The notes: generated by a model not told the origin, from the sequence alone. A DNA stretch of 64,000 nt from Oncomelania hupensis (GCA_036898135.1 CM072515.1:48064534-48128533); one strand, 5' to 3'. Numbered from the stretch's first letter, positions 32,937 through 46,917 are shown. A program made the numbers and translations.

Positions 32937-34071
32937 GCAGAATTCTTAACTCATCATGAACGTGGCATCAGATTTCAGAGACCCATCACGAAAGTTCGAG
33001 AGAGTTGGGGTAGGGGTGGACAGTCATGGGGAGAATTATTCATTTGCGGTGATCATTGTAATGACAGACTGATGTGGATATGGAGAGGGTTGGAAGGGGA
33101 TGGTGGTGGGCCGTGGGGTAGTATTCTAGACCCGTGCAACAATGATGGATGACGTCTGGTTTTCATACAAAGCTCTCATTACAGCCACAGAAACACAAAC
33201 GTGCTGTATTCATCTACTGCAGGCATCTCATAAACTTAACTAAAACATCTGCTTCGTCCCATTCCCGTTGGAAACACTAATCAATATGGACCGACCGTAG
33301 CGGATTGAGAGAAGAGTGAGATTGTAATTTGAGGTGGTAGGGGTTTTCCTTGAGCCGAACAGATGTTATTTTTCTGAATTACGAGTTGTATTTATAGAGC
33401 GCTTTTCTACGCTCAATGAGCGATTCAAGGTTCAGACCAAACTAGACCAAACTAGAATGCCTAGAATGCATGGAATTAACGTGTGATAGGGAACGACATT
33501 GCTATAATTGTTCTTTCCATTTCACCCGCTAGTAATACAATTATTAGCAAACAAAAAAGGAAAGGGAACCCGTATTATTATCGATTACGTCTCGTGTTCG
33601 TTTCCATTAAGCACTAATCATAAGAAGGGGAGTGGGGTGGCGCCTTAGCTAAGTGTAAGGTAACTCCAGTTTCCACAAATAAAACAACGAACCGCCCGTT
33701 ATTCTCCTCGACAGCCGCACCGCAATGAAGAATTCGTGACAAAAAAATAAAGTAAAAAAAAATTATATCAGATATTAAACAACCATCAACCGACATTTGG
33801 CTCGTTCTTATTTCCGACTATATCAAAGTATTTACATGTAAGTCTGGAAATACAAAAAATAACCCAAAGCTTGACGCAGATGGCCACAAATGCGTCACAA
33901 ATGGGCGTAAGGCCACTTGCCCAATATAACCGTTATATTGAACTTGATTTTTAAAATGAACGAGTGTGCATTGAAGGAGGGAGGAGGAGGAGGAAGAAAA
34001 GAAGAAGAAGAAGAAGAAAAGAAGAAGAAGAAGAAGACGAAAAGATGATGATGAATGATGATGATGAAGAA

Positions 34072-34110
<39 letters not shown>

Positions 34111-35160
34111 AGGTATGTCAAAGAAGTTTGTGGGAACGGACGATCGTCAAGTTTGCCCACAGATCTGCATGCAGAGAAATGGAATACCACATAGACCCCC
34201 AGAACTAAAGCAGAAATCGGTTGGTTGAGCTTATGAAAAGAGGCGCCGCTTGCCTCTATTTATTGCCGAAGGCTGTGATGATTCTTGATTGAATGGACCT
34301 TGCACTCTGTCATAGATTGCAGCAGATCCTAACATTTGCCCAGCTCCGTAGCTCAATGGTAGAGCGTTCGCTTGGCACACAAACAACTCAGGTTTGAATC
34401 CCATGGAGGACAAGATAAGAGCGTGCATTTTCACTGTCCATTTTAGCAGTATGATTGATCTTTTGGCTCAGTGGTGAATTAGGTCGCTACCACCTTTCAC
34501 CTGGGATGGTAATCCCCGTCTGTCATATCGCCAATGGTGGGTGTAGACATTAGACTTCCAAGTTCATTCCTTCCTAAAATTAAAGAATTCTGGATTTTCA
34601 GAATTGTGCAATTTGTGTTTATTGTATGTTTCTTTTATTTTAATTTTTTTTTTTTTAGACAATCAAGAGAAGCGGCAGTGGTGCTTTCCCTTCTCTCCTC
34701 TCTCCTCCCCCTTTTTTTTTATTATTATTTTTTGTAACTACAGGCTCACTATTGTTTTGCTGACTTAGATCTCAAAAGGTACTACAGTGGGAGAGTTCTG
34801 GGTCTCTAGAATTAGAAATGATGTGGTTTGAGCAAATCAATGCCGCGTATTTCTTGCCAAAAGGTTGTGACTTTAAAAAAAATATATATATATATATATT
34901 TTTTTTTAATTTTATTTTAATATGCTTGATTGGAGATGACATTGTCTGAAATAGGATTGCTACATATACTATAGTGTGGGAGTTCTAGATCTCAACGACT
35001 AGAAATTTGACGTGGTTTGAGCGAATCAGGCAAGCGGCGCTGGTTCGTCTTTCTTGCTGGCGGCGGTGACTGATTTCTGCTTTCCTTTACTTGCTTGGAC
35101 ATTCACAGTCCCACCCTCCACCCTCAATCCCTCCCTCCATCCCTCCCCCTCTCGCTCTCG

Positions 35161-35213
<53 letters not shown>

Positions 35214-35380
35214 GCTGCCACGCTATCGATCTGGCAAGCCAAGCAGCAAAGTACAGAGGTGATAGGAGCAATGACTGGCAATCTTAGAGGTACTTGATAC
35301 CATCTGATAGCAGTGACGAATTACATACTTTCTGATTACGCACCCAAATGAGGTAAAGAAGTAAAGGAAGAAGAAAAAAT

Positions 35381-35455
<75 letters not shown>

Positions 35456-36160
35456 CTCCTTTCAATCTGCATTAAACCCCACCACCTCATATACAATAAA
35501 ATCCATATTCATGCATATTCCCCAGCACCAATCTCCATGACAATGACTATGTAATTAGAAAAAGGGCGCATGGAATGAGAAAAACCATGGCGGTAACATT
35601 CCGGTGAGAAATCTTGGCCTATACACGTCCATGTGACTTGGACTTATTGACCTTTCTTTCTCTGTTAGTCGATAAAACAAATCACGTCCATTGTAATTAA
35701 AAAAACGTGGCAGATGTCATGAGGAACTTCTGGCCCAATACAGTCTTTCAGTCTTCTATTTTCTCTTTCTCTCCCCTGGATTGAAGTTTCGTGTAACAAA
35801 ACAAACTTAGTCTTTGCCGCAGCGCGAAAGCAAAAAGCTATCTAAACGATAATAGTTAACGGTAAAATAAAGGTACTTTGGTTATTGCTAAGAAGTAAAA
35901 CAACGACCGTTCACCCACCCCCGCACCCAAGTTCATGATATCCCCCGCATGGAGAGAACTTTGTCCTAAATCATTCGTGATTATACACCCCGCGACCAAC
36001 ACTCACGCATAAGACTAACTAGCTTCTGTTTCAGTCCTTCCGTGATCAATCATCATTTGTTTTCATCATCATCATCATCATCATCATCAATCATCATCCA
36101 TCATCTCATCATCATCATCATCATGAACGCAATAGTTTTGCTATTTTTCCCCATTTTGCC
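32933..36160. other. CYB5R4 intron: SSRs and one tRNA-like sequence
   Basis: (GAA)/(GAT)n at 33985-34108, (CT)n at 35152-35211, (GAT)n at 35381-35454, (ATC)n at 36063-36124. A SINE-tail-like segment lies near 33385. The tRNA-like sequence at 34343 is listed separately. No exon seen. Confidence 0.55.
34343..34411 (+). tRNA. Degenerate tRNA-like sequence (pseudo-tRNA or SINE head)
   Basis: An A box TAGCTCAATGGTAGAGCG and a B box GGTTTGAATCC are well placed, and GCTCCGT can pair with ATGGAGG as an acceptor stem. The anticodon stem pairs poorly, so I do not call it a functional tRNA. Confidence 0.35.
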
Positions 36161-36164
36161 ACTC

Positions 36165-36850
36165 AGGTTGGAAGGGCCGCGATCAGTACCAACATACAGG
36201 CTCACATCTTACTCACACTCTCACATACACAACCCACTCACATTCGTCACACAAACGCATGGTGTGGTGTAAAAGAAGGGAGATCACTATTCGAAGACGG
36301 AAAAGAAATTAGTTTAGTTTTGTTGAAAGGTATACTGACTGCATCTAAGACCACTATCAAGTGAGGGAGCAGGGCCGGATCAGTTAAAACATTGTCCTTG
36401 CATAGATGGAACCCACCTCTTCGATCAGTTCGGCACTAGAAACTTGGGCATTGGAGACTAACGTTCTATATCGACGCTAACAGGTCACCTTATAATAGCC
36501 ACCCATAATTATATTTACAGCCTAACGGTTATGGCACACGGGCCCCTATTTGGAGATATTACTCCTTCGGATGAGAGTATAAACCGAGGTCTAGTCTGTG
36601 CACGCACGCATCCATCGCAGGGACTAAAAAAAATCCTGGTGCTCATGTCTTAGACGAGTGAGTGCTGGCTATACATATACCTCCAGCAACCACTAGGTGC
36701 CTTCTCCCCCACACCCAGTCGCCCAGAATGGGGCGCAGTGGGCGTCAGACGATGCACCCAAAAGCTGCAAGTGGGCGCCTCGGGCGGTTTGAGTTAGATC
36801 CTGTATCGGCCATGCGCCTTGAGCAGCTCTTGAGAACAATTAAATAAATG
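36165..36850. mobile_element. Two SINE fragments
   Basis: 36165-36400 matches the repeat at 37075-37345 (GATCAGTACCAACATACAGG, AGGGAGATCACTATT). 36555-36850 (+) matches the SINE at 49034 (GAGTATAAACCGAGGTCTAG, GTTTGAGTTAGATCCTGTAT) and ends in A/T-rich tail sequence. Confidence 0.65.
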
Positions 36851-37074
36851 AAATAAATAAATAAATATAATAAATAAATAAAATAATAATAATAATAATA
36901 ATAATAATTAATAATAATAATAATATTAATAATACTAAAAATCAAAAAATAAATATATAAATTAATATAATAATAATAAAATAATGAATACGACGAACAC
37001 ATCGCATGCATCATAAAACGGTAATAAAAAAAAAAAAGATTACATATGTCTAGAGTCAATCCCAAATCAATCAG

Positions 37075-37350
37075 GCTCAAAGCGCGGCGATCTGTACCAA
37101 CATACACGCTCACCTGTCTCATCCACCCTCACACACACACAGCAAATACACATCTATCACTCAAAAAGGTGGTGTAAAGGCAGGGAGATCGCTATTACAG
37201 GACGGGAAAAATATCGAATTTTTATTTTTGAAAATTGTGTATTGACAGCATCCAGTACCATTATTGAAGGGAGGGAGGAAACCGAAGTGCCCGGAGAAAA
37301 CCCTCGGTGACCTCAATAGTCTCGTACCTAAGTCACATACGTTCGCCCCT
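37075..37350 (-). mobile_element. SINE with AACCGAAGTGCCCGGAGAAA body
   Basis: Same family as copies near 6380, 14900 and 36165. It includes ACCCTCGGTGACCTCAATAG and CGTACCTAAGTCACATACG on the plus strand. Intronic. Confidence 0.6.
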
Positions 37351-37469
37351 TGGGAATTCAGATTAATAATTCAGAATGGTCGATTCTGGTTACGAATGTA
37401 AGTGACACTACTGTACGGCACGAAGCGTGAAACTGCACACAACAATATATCAACCCACACAGCCGTACT

Positions 37470-37600
37470 GTCCATCTTTTACAAACGGGGAAGGTAAGAA
37501 AATAGGGTAGTGGGGCCCGGGAGGTAGAGATGAGCACCACCCTCATGAAGCTGGCCCAGAGGAATGGGCAATTTATAATGTCTCTCTCCTCTAAAAGGAG
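37470..37600. mobile_element. Fragment of the 5S-headed SINE body
   Basis: GGGGAAGGTAAGAAAATAGG and CATGAAGCTGGCCCAGAG resemble the body following the 5S-like head at 52735-52985 and the fragment at 41020. No head here. Confidence 0.4.
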
Positions 37601-37955
37601 GCAACCGTAGTTACTTGAAAACCTTATCATTCACCTTCACGTTCGGTATATATAAGCTCAATGCAGATTGCTGTAGTCTCCACGTTTCCATACATTTTCA
37701 ACAAACTAATACAGGGTTTACCTCTTGTCTTACCCTCCTTTTCCTTAACCGCCTTCCCCACGTCCCACAACTCCTCTAAAAAGTGATTTTGCCAATGTGG
37801 ATATGTGTGGTAGGCTCTCGGTAGATTCTTGACTTGATTTAACACGAACAGCCTCTGGCATGCTACATCACCGGCAATATAACCCTTTTCCTTATACAAA
37901 TTAAAATAAAACATTTATTTTCTCTTATACAATCACAGCAAAGGGATGGAGGATG

Positions 37956-38499
<544 letters not shown>

Positions 38500-38500
<1 letters not shown>

Positions 38501-39303
38501 GTGTGTTTTGTTCATTCCTATTTATTGTACCAAGGCAGTACTACCAATACCCGAGTGAATTAAAAACAAACGTAAAAAGAAAGAAATAAGTAAAAATGCA
38601 AAGGAAACCCAATAAAAGAGAACAAAGAATTAAAGGACATCCTAGAGCACAAAGAAAATAAACTCGCGCACTGAAATAAAATTCTACGACAGAAGAGATA
38701 GAGAGAAAAAAACAGAAATTGAAGTCATCGAACAGAAAGAACCAGTTTCTTTGTACAGAGAAAGCACAGGGCTTACAACAGAGAAAAGAAGATTTTGTCA
38801 GTGACAAAAAGCAAAGGAAAACAAACAGAAATAACCATAACTATAGTCATCATTGGAAGTAAAGAAGGCGGTGGTGTACATTTAACAAAATAACAAATAC
38901 AAAACTTTCCTGTCACGAAGTCAACAATAGGAACTGACAGCAACAAAACAAAACTCAAAGAATAGAAAACAATCACGCAAATAAGGGAGTGTTAATATTT
39001 GGTCTATTTAAATACATTCACGACTGAGATTATAAAAGATAAAATTGAGACATAAATAAATAAATTAAATTAAATGAAAGGAATTTTTTTTTTAATCGAG
39101 AAAGAAAAGACGTATGCATGCTCCTCTTTCAGATTTTAGGAAACCATGAATCCTGTAACAACGGCACTGAAGACAAAGACGAGAAAATAACAACACAGTA
39201 AAAAAGCGGAAAGGAGCACAAAAATACCTTTTTCTTCCAACATAATTTCCAACGCTAAGATAATAAAGGCACAATGGAAAGCGAAGAAAGGTGGGGGGGG
39301 GGG

Positions 39304-39366
<63 letters not shown>

Positions 39367-39475
39367 GTAGAGGTAGAGAGAGAGAGAGAGAGGTAGAGAG
39401 AGAGAGAAGGAGAGACACAGAGACAGAGAGACAGACACAGAGAGACAGAGTGAGAGAGAGAGAGAGTGAGAGAGT

Positions 39476-39521
<46 letters not shown>

Positions 39522-39950
39522 GGGGAGTGGACCATACCAGTAGCCAGGTTTAAGCCATAACGTTTATTGTTCCAGATCTTTACGGGTTTTCTATTGACCA
39601 GCTGGCTGGCGGCCTTTGCAGCATGAGTAAAGAGAGAACAAGAGCGAAGATGGTGAGGGGGTATGTGGAGGGATGGGGGGGACATAGAGAGACAGACAGA
39701 GAGAGACAGAGAGAGAGTATGTGTGAGAGAGAGAAAGAGAGAGAGAGAAAGAGTTGCAGAAAGAGAAAGTAGGGAAGGAGAGACAGAGAATTAGTGTTAG
39801 CCATGGTTTTGACGTACAGAAGAAGACACTATCTGGGTGAGAATGACATAGGAGGCAAGCATTATAAACTAATAATTATTATAACAGGGGAGAGAAGAGC
39901 GTATAGACATGACTGAAATATGAAGACAGTTGGTACTGTAGTCTACTTAC
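38500..39950. other. CYB5R4 intron with GA-rich array
   Basis: A/G-rich sequence. (GA)n and GAGACA-type arrays lie at about 39306-39520 and 39686-39760. No exon seen. Confidence 0.5.
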
Positions 39951-39989
39951 CATTGGCACCAAGAGAGGTTCTGCTGCCTTTCCGAACTT
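39951..39989 (-). CDS. CYB5R4: CYB5R4 linker micro-exon, 39 nt
   Basis: Between TGTTATTCAG and GTAAGT. It encodes KVRKGSRTSLGAN, a basic linker after the cytochrome b5 domain. Phase in 1, out 1 (A|AA and G|GG), fitting the exons at 46918 and 28949. The assignment rests on splice sites and phase because this hinge is poorly conserved. Confidence 0.75.
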
Positions 39990-40274
39990 CTGAATAACAT
40001 AGAAACACAATCATTACTTGTACTATTATTCTAAACATATCTCGAGTAGCATTATTAATACTAGTATTATTTGTAATCATCAACATTATGAATAATAGAA
40101 TTAACCGTTAAACCTGACCGTAATACATGACCGTTCCGCCGATTGTTCTTATTCGCCCCTTGTAAATGGCAACACTAAACGTCGCCAAACGAACCCTTAA
40201 TCATTCAAAGGTGGGCTTGCCCACTGTCTCTTTTCATAACCATCGGTTCTTCTTCTCCTCCGCCTCCTCCTCCT

Positions 40275-40311
<37 letters not shown>

Positions 40312-40315
<4 letters not shown>

Positions 40316-40472
40316 GAAATAAAGTTGCAATAGTTGTTGATTTATGTATTACTTTTAATTTTATTTGTATTAAAACATGTTGTGTATATGCCGAGATGCG
40401 TTCCAATTTGCTGTATGAATTCTCCATTGTGGGTAATGAATATTTGTTTATTTGACTTGACTTGACTTGACT
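40312..40472 (+). mobile_element. Short retroelement 3' end between (TC)n tracts
   Basis: About 160 bp starting TTGTGGAAATAAAG and ending in (TTGAC)n directly followed by (TC)n, with (TC)n also immediately before it (40277-40311). It is oriented so that the sense strand carries TC on both sides, as in the minus-strand copies at 31.9, 47.6 and 50.0 kb. No coding sequence. Confidence 0.5.
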
Positions 40473-41020
40473 CTCTCTCTCTCTCTCACACATAAACACA
40501 CACACGCACACATGTACACTTAAGACATGCATGCACACGCCTCTCCAACTCTGTTTAATAAGCGGTGAATGCTGGGCAAGCGTTCATTTAAGAAGGAAAT
40601 CCCCATTCGCTACGTGGATTTAGGTCCTTAAGGGAAGCAAGTGAAAAGACAGTGATCTGAACTGTAGGAAGACGAAGAGATTAATTACTTCTGTTGTTGG
40701 CTAAATGAACCCCGTAACTGACGTCTGAGGGTTGCCACAGTAACGGAAAACTTGTTGTAAAAGAAAATAACAGATTGTTCAGACTGATGATTGGATCCTT
40801 TGGAGGCAAGTAAAATGCGTAGCTTTTGCGCAATCATTTGGCCATGTAGACAATACGTTGGTAGGAACTGTGCAACAGCGTAGCGGTTAGGGCACATACT
40901 AGATATGTTTCACCTACCATCGTCCAGCAAGGTTTCCAGCTTGGGTCAAAACAGTTAATACATGGAAGCAATCACTAAACAACCGCCCACCCAACTGTGA
41001 ATGGGTCCTTACTTTGTTTA
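40473..41020. other. CYB5R4 intron, nothing recognised
   Basis: No convincing exon or repeat except a possible SINE fragment near 40865-40960. Confidence 0.4.
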
Positions 41021-41151
41021 GAACCGGGCAAGGAGAGGAGATTGACACTGGCCCCTATGAAGCTGACCCTAAGTGGTGCAGGTGGTGAAGGTGGTGATCC
41101 TAACAACGCCTATCTCTCCCAACGACCGAAAAGGTTACGGGGGGGAGCACG

Positions 41152-41532
41152 TCAATCCCCTTTTTCAACTATAGTGTGTAGAGCATCAAACACGAATCGT
41201 TTGGCTTGGCCATGCTTGGAAATACGTTGGGAAACAACTCTGTCCAGCTTGCTTTGCATGTTGCGCCAGAGTGGTCTAACGTTGGGGTGGACATTCTTTG
41301 CAAACGAACATAGTTTCTCGCCTACACTTTTTGCTCTGTCCTCCTTCAAACCTTCCGGATCAACCGAAAAGTTGATTTCAGTTGCAATCCTAGCTAACTC
41401 CGCTAGTTCGGCCTTGCACTGCCAAGCAACCATCACCGTCCTTCCCCAACGAAACGTTTGCAGCTCAGAGTAGCATATATATTGTTCTGAGACGAGATGT
41501 CCGCCCGTATAACTCTGGGTAGCTAAAAACAA
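41152..41532 (-). other. Unassigned coding-like frame, ~126 residues
   Basis: The minus strand reads MVAWQCKAELAELARIATEI, then SVDPEGLKEDRAKSVGEKLC, NVHPNVRPLWRNMQSKLDRV and a stop after VEKGD. Composition is balanced and protein-like, unlike the microsatellite frames around it. There is a possible acceptor (TTGTTTTTAG) just upstream. I do not recognise the family. It lies inside a CYB5R4 intron in the same orientation and is followed by SINE sequence (41020-41140), so a captured or unrecognised transposon exon is as likely as a host gene. Confidence 0.35.
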
Positions 41533-41778
41533 AACGACAAGTTACCTCCAATTTCCGAATAAGGCCTGTTAAGCGATGCAGTCTGCGAACACGCATCACA
41601 TGTTTAGAACCGATCATCAGGCCTAAGGAAAAGCACAAGTTTTTCCGCATCCATTTCGCAATGCAGTCTATAATCTGTGCCTAATCAAAATACTAATTTT
41701 TGACTCATCAAATCTAAAGAGAATTTGCCAAACCTTTCCTCGTCAGCAATTAGACGATGCATAGCCTATCCTATCCAC

Positions 41779-41892
41779 AGGCGCTTGTATCTGGACACGC
41801 GAGCGCCTATGCCTGTGATGCATCTCCCTTTAGATAACCAAAGGGAGACGCGTCACAGGCATAGGCGCTCGCGTGTCCAGATACAAGCGCCT
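41779..41892. mobile_element. Foldback hairpin, 53-bp arms, 8-nt loop
   Basis: The left arm (41779-41831) starts AGGCGCTTGTATCTGGACAC. The right arm (41840-41892) is its reverse complement with two mismatches, around the loop AGATAACC. It interrupts the (CCTAT)n tail of the RTE fragment at 41905. Confidence 0.92.
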
Positions 41893-42120
41893 ATGATCCT
41901 ATCCTATCCTATCCCGTAACTCGAAGATCGTTGGGGCACCACAGAAGATCGTTTAGCCAGCGTACTCCATCTTTCTCTGTCCTCAGCAACCCTCATGGCT
42001 TCGCTCAGTATCAAGCCAGTCCATTCTCGAATGTTGTCACCCAACCTCTTTTTCTGTCTCCCTCTTCTTCTGCCTCCTTGCACCGTGCCTTGCAGGATGG
42101 TTTTTGCAGAACCTATAGTT
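41893..42120 (-). mobile_element. RTE-like non-LTR 3' end, copy 1
   Basis: The minus strand encodes GRRRGRQKKRLGDNIREWTG then LSEAMRVAEDREGWSTL and a short terminal segment with a stop. This is the basic C-terminal region after the reverse transcriptase in RTE-type elements. The 3' tail is (GGATA)n. Severely 5' truncated. Confidence 0.75.
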
Positions 42121-42392
42121 TACATTAATGTTTAATACTTCACCAATTGTCGGCCTTTGGCTTATCGAGTCAGGAAACATTACAAACCCTTGGCTCATCA
42201 TCCATTAGGCGGTGCAGTGCACAGTCCATAGGTTCCTCTATTTGGTCAACGGCTAATCATAATGGACATCAATGCCTTACTGCTCAAAGGGAGGTAAACA
42301 AAGCGTCTTCCGACCTACATTACCTCCCATGTTCAGGAATTAAGCAAAATGTTAACTCAAAAAGAAAAAAGAGAAAGATAGAGAGAGAAAGA

Positions 42393-42449
<57 letters not shown>

Positions 42450-42940
42450 AGAAGAAGAAGAAGAAGAAGAAGAAGAAGAAGAAGAAGAAGAAGAAGAAGA
42501 AGAAGAAGAAGAAGAAGAAGAAGAAGGATAAATTAAACGATTTTGTTATGTAGTGCGCCTCTCAGCTCAAAGAACTGTGGCCGAAATAAGAATCCAATTT
42601 AAACCGCTCAATAGGCCAATTTGCAGCAACAAGCGACACAAAAAGACCTAGCCAAGACAGGAACAGAAAATCTGATCTTGTCACGACCGTTGCTTCCGTC
42701 TTCAAAGGCACGGCAACACATGGGAGGGGTGATGGGAGTGGAGGGTGGAGGGAGAGGGGGAGGTAAGAAAAAACAGAATGAAAGCGTGCTGGGAATTCAG
42801 CTTTTCCAATTCACTACTTCAAACTTCTGTGTCTGAACAATATAAGACCAAAAAAAAAAATACGTTCCTAAACTACGTTGAGACTCTTCAGGTCCTTGGT
42901 GCTCTCAGTTCGGCTGTACAGTTTGCGGGAGCAGGACACC
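42121..42940. other. CYB5R4 intron with (GA)n-(GAA)n array
   Basis: (GA)n at about 42395-42447 passes into (GAA)n up to 42526. No exon seen elsewhere. Confidence 0.55.
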
Positions 42941-42949
42941 CTGACAGCA

Positions 42950-43310
42950 ACGTCCAGGTATTTGAAATGACATGCTTCCGCTGGATGCTACAAATCGCCT
43001 AGCTTGGTCACGTGACTTGCGTGCTCTCAAGTACCACACCTTGCCATTGTGAAGAGAAAGATGGCGTGGTTTGGTAACGTTACGCGGCATGGCACGATAC
43101 CCTCGCAAAAAGATATCTTGCAAGGAACAGTGCAGGAGGCAGGCAGGAGCAGAGAACGACAAAGAAAGCCCTGGACAGATGATGTCAAAACGTGGATGGG
43201 GCTGGACATGTTACGACGCTTCTTGACAAATGCAGCTACACAGACCGAAGTGGCGAACGCTCCGCGTCAGCCGCCTTAGTTCTTATCTCACCACAGGCCC
43301 GACAAGCTGA
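42950..43310 (+). mobile_element. RTE-like non-LTR 3' end, copy 2
   Basis: The plus strand encodes EMTCFRWMLQIA, then KMAWFGNVTRHGTIPSQKDI and RSRERQRKPWTDDVKTWMG. It ends near a CACAGGCCCGACAAG segment and runs into a GAT/GAC array (43312-43450), as RTE tails do. 5' truncated and frame-shifted near 42990. Confidence 0.75.
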
Positions 43311-43311
43311 G

Positions 43312-43385
43312 GGATTGATGATGAGGATAATGAGGATGATAATGACGACTACGATGCTGACTACGATGACGACGACGACGACGAC

Positions 43386-43438
<53 letters not shown>

Positions 43439-43660
43439 CGACGACGACGACCGTTATGATTGTGATGATGATGATGGCCTTCTGGAATATTCCTAGTGGA
43501 ACAATAAGAAAGTCTAACAATGCTATCATCGTCATTCTGACTGCCAGATAACATCAAGGTTTGCCGAGAGAGGAAGGACGAAGAAGAAGAAGAAGAAGAA
43601 GAAGAAGAAGAAGAAGAAGAAGAAGAAGAAGAAGAAGAAGAAGAAGAAGAAGAAGAAGCA
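43312..43660. repeat. (GAT)n / (GAC)n and (GAA)n arrays
   Basis: GAT/GAC trinucleotides at about 43312-43460, continuing from the RTE tail; (GAA)n at about 43580-43659. Confidence 0.95.
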
Positions 43661-44195
43661 TGAGGAGTATTGGGTGGGTGCAGGTGCGGTGGTGAAGGTG
43701 ATGGGTAGAAAATAGAAGCGGGAGGGATAAGGGCAAGATGAAGAAGGGCTATTAGTGCAGAGCTAGATGTGCACACATTTTACGAGTAGAAGAAGAAGAC
43801 GACGATGAGGAGGAGAAGAGGAGGAGGAGGAAGCGATCGTCAAGGGTTATTAATATCATACTTGTAGAAATCTGCAACAAGATAATGAAGAGACGAATGA
43901 GTACAATGAGTGACAGTGGCCACAGCGTCTTCAACAGTTTGCACACAAGAAACTATTGATTTTTCTTCACTACATTCACTTCACCCGTTCTTCCATACGT
44001 CGTTTTTACCTTCTTCTACTTTCTCGGATTTTTTTTTCTTCATCTCATTCTATTCTAATTTCTTGTTCTTCGTAAGTTGCTTTTTTCCCTCCTCTTTTTT
44101 ATTTTCTTCTTCGTGGCCCTCTTCCTGACTTAACATATTTGTTACATCATTTTAAAACGATTCTCTCTACGTTAAAAATCGGAGAGTGACCATTG

Positions 44196-44698
<503 letters not shown>

Positions 44699-44799
44699 TC
44701 TTTCTCTCCCACCTCCTCCTCGTTTGTTTTCTTCTTCTTCCTTCACCTTTCCAATTCCTTCCCCTCCTCATCTCCTTCTCAGCGTGTAGGAGTGGTGTA

Positions 44800-45288
44800 G
44801 TCCAGACAGTTATAGAAGGAACTAGCTATTAATAGCTGGGGAACTAACAAGCCTGCAAGCGACAAGCCACAAAAGACGGCATAAACAGCAGTAGTTTAGT
44901 ACCACACATTCTGTAGTACTCCCAGACCCAAACACCACAGTTGGAAAATAAACTTTAAACTTCAGGAACAAAGAGAAATTACCCGCCAAGGACAGGACTA
45001 TAACATGGTTACTGTGGCTTAGTAGTTTATGGGGCACAGCGACGTCGCGAGAACAAGTCTTGAATGGCGTGGATACAATGCTCCTGGTCGCAGGTAGCAC
45101 AATAGTACGGTTCATCACAAAACCAGTCTCAACTTCCCTAGCAGCCAAAGCAAGCTATGGGTTCAAATCGTTCGAAGGGAAAAAAAAATTGGCGAGCGCA
45201 TTCAGCAGCATTTATAAGTGTGCTCTATAAAAACAACTCCTAATAACCGTACAAGAAAAGCGAATCTCTATATGACTGAGAACAGCGT
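44800..45288. other. CYB5R4 intron, nothing recognised
   Basis: No exon or repeat family identified. Confidence 0.4.
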
Positions 45289-45289
45289 G

Positions 45290-46090
45290 CTTTTCCTATC
45301 CTATTCTATCCCGTAACTCAAAGGTCGTTGGGCACCACAGATGATCGTCCAGCGTACTCCGCCTTTCTCTGTCATCAGCAACCCTCATGGCTTCGCTCAG
45401 TGTCAAGCCAGTCCCTTCTCTTATGTTGTCCTCCAACCTCTTTTTCTGTCTCCCTCTTCTTCTGCCTCCTTCCTCCGTGCCCTTCAAGATGGTCTTTGCA
45501 AGGCCTGATGCTCTGCTGACGTGGACATACCATCGGAGTTTCCTTTTCTTCACCACTGTGAGCAGGTTATCATGTAGTCCAATGGCGTGTGCGATGGTCT
45601 ATCGGACTTCGTCATTGGTGATGTGCAGAGTATAGAAAATGCACGGAAGTCTTCTGTAGCACCTCATCTCCATGCTTTGTATTCTTCGTTGTAGATCTGC
45701 TGTGAGGGCCCATGTTTCGCAAGCGTATATGAAGACGGAGATGACAAGGTAGTGCAGCAGCCTCACCTTGGAATGTAGACTGATGGTCATGTCTTTCCAA
45801 ATGAGCTTCAACCTTGTCAGGGCAGCAGTTGTTTGTGCGATCCTGGAGAGGACTTCCTGTCGGGACCCATTGTCTGATAAAATGGCTCCTAAATATTTGA
45901 AGCTATGCACTGTGTTGAGGTACTGGCCTTGGACTTTGATGTCCGTGTTGATGACATTGGTGTTGTTGGTCATCATGGTCCTGACAGTCCAGGTTCCTAT
46001 GATGATGTTGTCTCTCGTGCGGATCTTGCTAAGTGGTCCATCAGTAGCACACTTGTCACCTCCGTCCTGCTGGCCAACGGAAGGCGCGGT
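45290..46090 (-). mobile_element. RTE-like non-LTR 3' end, copy 3
   Basis: The minus strand encodes VHSFKYLGAILSDNGSRQEV, then SVFIYACETWALTADLQRRI and, in a shifted frame, KKRKLRWYVHVSRASGLAKT with GRRRGRQKKRLEDNIREGTG. These are the segment after the polymerase active site in RTE elements. The tail has GGATAGAATAGGATAGG. It is the longest of the three RTE copies, but frame-shifted at about 45590. Confidence 0.85.
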
Positions 46091-46099
46091 CTTTGATTC

Positions 46100-46524
46100 A
46101 GTTAGATATAAAACAGAAAGTTGTAGAAATTGAATGATTCATCTTACAAGAACAGCAAGTAAAGCGATGAATACTTCATTGCCCAGTAAAGTTCTAAATA
46201 ATATGGCGGCAATACAGACAGCACAATACAGCGTAGCAGAAACATTTGAGTTATGGGCTCTCTGTACAGTGTCAGTAGACCACCACGCGGCCTTCTGTAG
46301 ATAGTAGGTCTCAGGCAGTAGCAGACAATATTTTACAGATCAACATCTAAGAATGGCTGAATAGCCAAATGCCCAATGCTGAACTACAATGCTGTTGGGA
46401 ATAAAGTGTTAAGCTTACTGAGCCGCCAGGTGACTCTATGTGTATGTGTGTGTAGGTGTGTGTGTGTGCTCGCGCGCGCACTTGCTTAAGTGTGTGTATG
46501 TGTGTTTGTGTGTTGTGGGTGTGT

Positions 46525-46588
<64 letters not shown>

Positions 46589-46917
46589 GGTGTGTGTGTG
46601 TGTGTATGTGTTTTGCATTGGACTGTACCGCACGTTTTTAATGAAGTTTTGACCCAAAAGACGGCAAGTTCTTTCTTTGCGGTTGGTTAGATTCCATTTC
46701 CTGGGTACAAGCTATTTATAATACCTTCATTAACAACCCATCACAAGCAAAACAACCTAAATCTAAATGCGAAAGCCAGATCTCAAAGCAGACGGGTGTA
46801 ACTAGTCATAGTGTGTGGACTGAAATCAACAAGACATCACTAAACAAAGAGAATCAAAGTCTGCAATGCAAAAAAAAAGCAAACAGACAAAGGATTGTGT
46901 GTAAGAAAAAGGCTTAC
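46100..46917. other. CYB5R4 intron with (GT)n array
   Basis: (GT)n with interruptions at about 46440-46610. No exon seen. Confidence 0.55.
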
